Positions 37,701 through 43,700 of a DNA stretch of 64,000 nt are shown in pieces. This DNA comes from Mesorhabditis belari (taxonomy: Eukaryota; Nematoda; Chromadorea; Rhabditida; Rhabditidae), in contig CAUEEP010000724.1 in assembly GCA_958450365.1 (NCBI GenBank), positions 248,001 to 312,000 of the forward strand, written 5' to 3'. The position numbers were made by a program, and so were the translations under genes. The notes beneath the pieces were generated by a model. That model worked only from the letters and a program-made list of their open reading frames with translations, did not search any database and had not been told where the DNA came from. How positions within the stretch are numbered: position 1 is the stretch's first letter; every line of letters starts with the position of its first letter.

Positions 37701-40700
37701 ATTTGAAGTTATAAAGTTTTCATAAGTAAAGAACGAATAGATCGATTCGAATAGATATTATGTAGAAATTTGCATGGATAATCTTGAAAATACCCAGTGA
37801 TCAGCAATTCTTGATATCCACTCGCCGCCTCTCGCCCGACACCACCATTGATTGGCCATTGCTGAAAAATCGAAAAAAAATCGATTTAAGAAATAAGCTC
37901 GGTCGATTTTAAGCTTAAAAACTTGTTTATTATATTTTCGAAAGCAATTTTCATTCGATTCATTCATTCATTCGATGAAAAACCCGATTTAAAGCCTGTC
38001 GAGCAAGCTAGAAGGGCTTAAAGTTGAGTTTTTCTTTACTTTTTTTACTTTTTTTACTCCTCTGCCCAACTTTGAGCCTCTCTAGCTCACTCCAAAAGCT
38101 TTAAATCACTTTTTAAATCAGCCGCCGACGTGCCCGATGTAAACCGACATGGAGAATCGATTGGCGGCGGTTAGAAGTTTCTTGGATAACGGCTAAGTGT
38201 CTAAAACCTCTGCCCCCCTTTCCCTAAATTTTCTTAGAAAATTGAAAATTTTTACGAGTGAATTTCAAATTTCGAAAAATTTCATTTAGTCTGAAGTAGT
38301 CTGAAGCCCGTCTGAAGATTTTGCTAAATTTTCTTCTTTGGGTGTAAATTGATTGAGCGCTTCTGAGCAAACTCTAGCAATTCTCCCAAAAACACCGAAA
38401 TCCTGGCTACGGGTCTGGCTACGGGCTTGGATACAGGCCTGGCCCTGGGCCTGGCTACGGAGCTGGTTATGGGCCTGGCTACGGAGCTGGTTATGGGCCT
38501 GGCTACGGAGCTGGTTATGGGCCTGGCTACGGAGCTGGTTATGGGTCTGGATATGGGTCTGGCTATGGGCCTGGCTACGGGCCTGGCTACGGGCTTGGAT
38601 ACGAGCCTGGCTACGGAGCTGGCTATGGGCCTGGATATGGGTCTGGCTACGGATCTGGTTACGGATGTGGCTAGGAGCCTGGTCATGGGCCTGGATATGG
38701 GCCTGGATATGGGCCTGGATATGGGCCTGGCTACAGGCCTGGCTACGGAGCTGGCTATGGGGCTGGCTAAGCCTGGATATGGGTTTGGCTACGAGCCTGG
38801 ACATGGGCCTGGACATGGACCTGGCTATGGGCTTGGCTACGAGCCTGGCTAGGCCTGTCTAGGCCTGACTGCGAGCCTGGTTACAGTAATCAAGTGATCC
38901 CAAGCTACAGTAATCACTTACCCTATCAGAGAATCCCTTTTTCCGTTGTTTACATCCGACCAACGCCAAAGCGCCCATCAAATCAGATGGGCATTCAGAA
39001 TGATAGGAGACAGCGGTCACCGGAGATTCGTGCAGATCCATCGCGTGTGGGGATTCCAGACAAGGATAACTGAAATTTAATGCAATTGTCGAGACAACAG
39101 AATACTTGAGCAATATCGTATTTTGGACATTTTATACTAGGAAAAGTACGGTTTTCAGTTAAAGCTCTCACTTCTCTTTTTGTAGATCAATATACATAAT
39201 GTCTCCTTTTAACAAAACGACTACAGCGTGCGGTTGTTGAGGAGATGACGGCCATGGAGCCTGGAAAATATATAGAATATAGAAATTGCGCAATTTTTAG
39301 AGATACCATTGGTAGTGTGATAAATGATAGAATTGGGTTATCCATTTCAAGGACAGTCGCCGAACGAGCAGCTTTGAGAAGGGTGAGAGCTGGCACTGGG
39401 ACACCATCGTCTGTTGGCATACCTGGAAAGGGATTTTTTTATTTGATTTGATTTTTGGGTTTTTCTAGACAATATCCTAGAGCCTGTAAAAAAGAAGTGA
39501 AGGAATTTGTAAGAAAAAGTAGGCAGGAGATTGAACCCTCGACTTTTTGCTTTCCGGGGAATCACTTCCGGCAATTGCTCTAATCACTGGGAAATGGGAT
39601 CATCTTTGAGATAAAAATCCATTCAAGAAATTGAGAAAAGCTTTATTGAAGAGATTTTTGAGCATTTCCAGCAAAGAGGATTATTTTTCTACTAATTCTA
39701 TCGGTTTTCTCATTTTCGATTGAAGCCGAGTACAGTGAGTTGAAAGAAAGGAAGCAGGAAGGAAGGAAGAAGGAAGAAAGGAAGAAGGAAGGAAGGAAAA
39801 AGGAAGGAAGGAAGAAGGAAGGAAGGAAGAAGGAAAAAAAGGTGTACCAGAAAGTAGTAGTTGAACCTCTTCTATCAAAGGCTCAGAGTATACTGTGTGA
39901 TATCAGAGAGCAATCTCTGATATCAAACCCTTCTATTATGAAATATCAGCTTCAAATCTTCACTGACCTCCACTGAAAATCACAAGTTGCTCGTTGTTTT
40001 CACTCCAGTGTCTCCAATCCAGTTGATGGATTGCTCGACATGGACCCTGACCGTGTGGAGTGGATCTAGAAGGAGATGGATTATAAATTAAGCATATAAT
40101 CTCTTAAATAATCAGTTTTCTAAACGGTTTCCACTTCCTTTCGTAATCTTGCCTCTTTTTTAGCCTGTTTCTCTGACAAAGGAATGGTTTGGACTGGTCG
40201 AACGATTTCGCTACGCCGTTGAGATGCAAACGCCTATCGAACATGGGGAACACGATGCTTTATTTATTTTTTGCCCATTCTCAATGGTTCACGAGGTAAA
40301 CGCTTGCAAAGTTTGAGCGCAAAAGAAAGGAAAAGAAAGCAAAAATCATTTCACAACCGGATTCGAACCAGGGTCAAGAAAAGCAAAAACTCGAACACGA
40401 GCACGTGCAGACTTACCCCTACACCAACCTGTCACAGTTTAGGGGAAAGAAAAGAGCCCATATATCCCCGAGGTGCGATTTTTCGAGTAAGCGCTCAAAC
40501 TTTGCAAGCGTGTTTCTCGTGAACCATTGAGAATGGGCAAAAAATAAATAAAGCATCGTGTTCCCCATGTTCGATAGGCGTTTGCATCTCAACGGCGTAG
40601 CGAAATCATTCAGCCAGTTCAAACCAGCCAGTTCAAACCAGCCAGTTCAAACCAGCCAGCTCAAACCAGCCAGCTCAAACCAGCCAGCTCAAACCAGCCA

Positions 40701-43700
40701 GCTCAAACCAGCCAGCTCAAACCAGCCAGCTCAAACCAGCCAGCTCAAACCAGCCAGCTCAAACCAGCCAGCTCAAACCATTCCCTTGTGAGAGTTTATA
40801 GAGAATATCAAAAAGCTATATAAAAATTGAAGAAAAAACTAGACAAGTTTACGGTAGTTTGCACGTTTTAGAAAAAGAAAAAGAAGAAACTCAAAAGCGT
40901 ACCTCTGCACCGGTTCATTGACTCTTCTCGCGTTGAATATCGACACCGATCCATCGACATTCCCGCACATCACTTGACGACCATCGTAGTGCCAACTGAA
41001 AATGCCTTGAACTGTAAATGCCTTGAATCCCTCAACATTCTATGCTTTGACATTCTATGCTTTGACATTCTATGCTTTAAACATTCCCATTCCTCAAACA
41101 AACCTAGCACATTTGATTGGCGGATCGAGTGGGAAACGATCAGCTTCTCTCGTTGAAAGATTCCATACAACGGCGACTCCTTTCTCGAAAACGATCAACA
41201 AACGAGATGGATCGATTGGACAAGCCGAGAGTTGCTTCACAGAGCCCGGATGAACACGGCAAGATCTAGAAAAGACGTTTGTCTAGATCTTCCAATCCCA
41301 TGTCCAGTTGCCAGTGATTGTTCATTGGAAACTAGACAGGGGAGTTTAAACTACAAATGTAAACTACAAACCTAAACTACAAACGTAAACTATAAACGCT
41401 TGTAACTTGCTTCAAATCTATTTGATTGAGATGTTCTATAGCTCAAAAAATAGAGAATTTCAAGAGCTTTTGAATGAACTAAAACGCATCCAAAAAGATC
41501 AATCCTAAAGAAAGTTACAGTTGTTTGACTCGAAACGGACCTTACTCACGCGTAGTTGGCTACGAGCCACTGTAACTTTCTATAGAATCAATATTTTTCG
41601 GTGTACTTTAGCTCCTTCGAAAGCTCTTAAGATTCTCTATCTTTTGAGCTATAGATCATCTCAATCAGGCAAATTTGAAGAAAGTTACAGTCATTTGTAG
41701 CCTGACAGACCGTAATCGTGCGTAGTCGACTACAAATGACTGTAACTTTCTTTAGGCTTGATCTTTTTAAATGTGCTTTAGTTCATTCAAAAGCTCTTGA
41801 GATTCTCTATCTTTTGAGCTATAGAACATTTCAATCAGACAGTTATGAAGCAAGTTAGAAGTGTTTATAGTTTACATTTATATTTTGTAGCCTAGTTGGC
41901 AACAAGTTGAGCAAAAAAAAGTTCAAAGAAAAGCCAAAACCAGTAAAAATTAGCCCATTAGCCATTAGCCCATTAGCCAAAAAGCAGCAGTGTAAAAATA
42001 AAGCCAAGGCAATGGCTTCTATTTTTTAAAGTTCACTCACAAATCGATCGCTTTATTCCAATTGATCACATAGCTACTCATTTGAAATGTGCCCACAGAG
42101 ACCGAGTAGACGTTTCCCTATACAAAAATGATAGATTTGAACAATTAAGCTGAGCTAAGCTGAGCTTTTTGAAGTCGATAAGAATTCAAAAGAATTCCTT
42201 TAATCTTTACCTTATCAGTTCCAACGAAGAGCCATTTGCTTTGTAAAGGAAGATGGATACAGGTCACTGATTCCTGAAAGGCCAAATTATCATTTATACT
42301 GTTGTCTTGTTGTCTAAAATGTCTAAAATGATTGTCTAAAATGTCAGATTGTCTTATAATATAAAGATTGTCTAAAATTTACTCTATTAGTACTGTGAGT
42401 ACAGTTAGAGGCGCAGTACAGTTAGAGGCGCAGTACAGTTAGAGGCCCAGTATTAATAGAGCCTAAGCCTAAGCCTAAGCCTAACCTATGGGGGGCGGAT
42501 GAGCATCGCCAAGCGGGTGTCCCTTAGCTCCGAGAACTGGCTGAGATCCAAAAAATGGGGGTTCAGCCCAAACCCAAATAGACTTAGTGCTAGGCGCTAG
42601 CCGCTAGCCTTTGCACTAAGTCCAAGCCTAAGCCTAAGCCTAAGCCTGAGCCTGAGCCTGAGCCTGAGTACTAATAGAGGCCCAGTACTAATAGAGGCGC
42701 AGTACAATAAGAGGCGCAGTACTGTTAGAGGCCCAGTACTATTAGAAGCGCAGCACTAATAGAGGCCCAGTACTAATAGAGGCCAAGTACTGTTAGAAAC
42801 GCAGTACTGTTAGAAGCGAAGTACTATTAGAGGCCCAGTACTATTAGAGGCGCAGCACTAACAGAGGCGCAGTACTAACAGAGGCGCAGTACAATTAGAA
42901 GCGCAGTTAGTGGCGCAGTACTGTTAGAGATGCAGTTCTAATGGAGTAAATACGGTAATTGGTTCTTTTATGGGTTGGGGCTGGGAATACATGATCGGCA
43001 CCGGGATTCGACCCCGCTTACGTCGATAGCTTACGATAGCTATAGCTCGATAGCTATAGCTCGATAGCTATAGCTCGATAGCTATAGCTCGATAGCTATA
43101 GCTCGATAGCTATAGCTCGATAGCTAGCTCGATAGCTATAGCTCGATAGCTATAGCTCGATAGCTATAGCTCGATAGCTATAGCTCGATAGCTATAGCTC
43201 GATAGCTATAGCTCGATAGCTATAGCTCGATAGCTATAGCTCGATAGCTATAGCTCGATAGCTATAGCTTACGTCGATATGTCGACGAGCGCTCTATCAA
43301 TGAGCTACACCGACATTTCCCGTTGCCGCCAGAGCCTTACTATATAGCAAAATCTTTCTTAAAAACTACTGTCTGTCGGGCTGTACTTTGAGCTGTACTT
43401 TGTACTCAAAAAGTACTCAAAAAGTACCTTGTTCAGCTGTAGCGAGTGAACGATGTCGGCGCGTTTTTGTCGAAAATTCCATAAATGGATCATGTCATTA
43501 GCACAAGCTGTGATCAATCCACCCTAGAATTATATTGAATTGATTTAAGCTCTATAGAATCTCTCTATAGCTCTATAGAGACTTATATAGAATCAATTGA
43601 TCTGAAAACTTCTAATGCCCAAACCTCGTTTATCAAGAATTGAGCATGAAGGACTGGATGATCTGTCTCGTGTCGAAGGAGATAATCAACACCGACATCG

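Larger units (their letters stand above)
40178..40789. mobile_element. Foldback element I with tRNA-like core and amplified end
   Basis: Left end GGAATGGTTTGGACTGG; right end CCAGCTCAAACCATTCCC is its inverse. Arms CATCGTGTTCCCCATGTTCG are nearly perfect. Before the right end the sub-terminal motif is expanded to the 14-bp array at 40616-40780. The loop holds a tRNA-like sequence. Confidence 0.85.
42400..42945. repeat. 17-18-bp array (GAGGCGCAGTACTATTA)
   Basis: About 25 copies with CCCAG/GCGCAG variants. Interrupted at 42459-42655 by telomere-like repeats and a 115-bp unique GC-rich stretch. Confidence 0.92.

Noticed and set aside
38286..38862. Long frames on both strands (Trp-Ala and Ser-Gln rich)
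   Set aside because: Product of the dodecamer array in tomosyn intron 12; every frame is open because the unit has no stop.
42487..42560. 5S rRNA fragment (GGAGCTAAGGGACACC on the minus strand)
   Set aside because: Only one short box resembles 5S; the following internal control region does not match.
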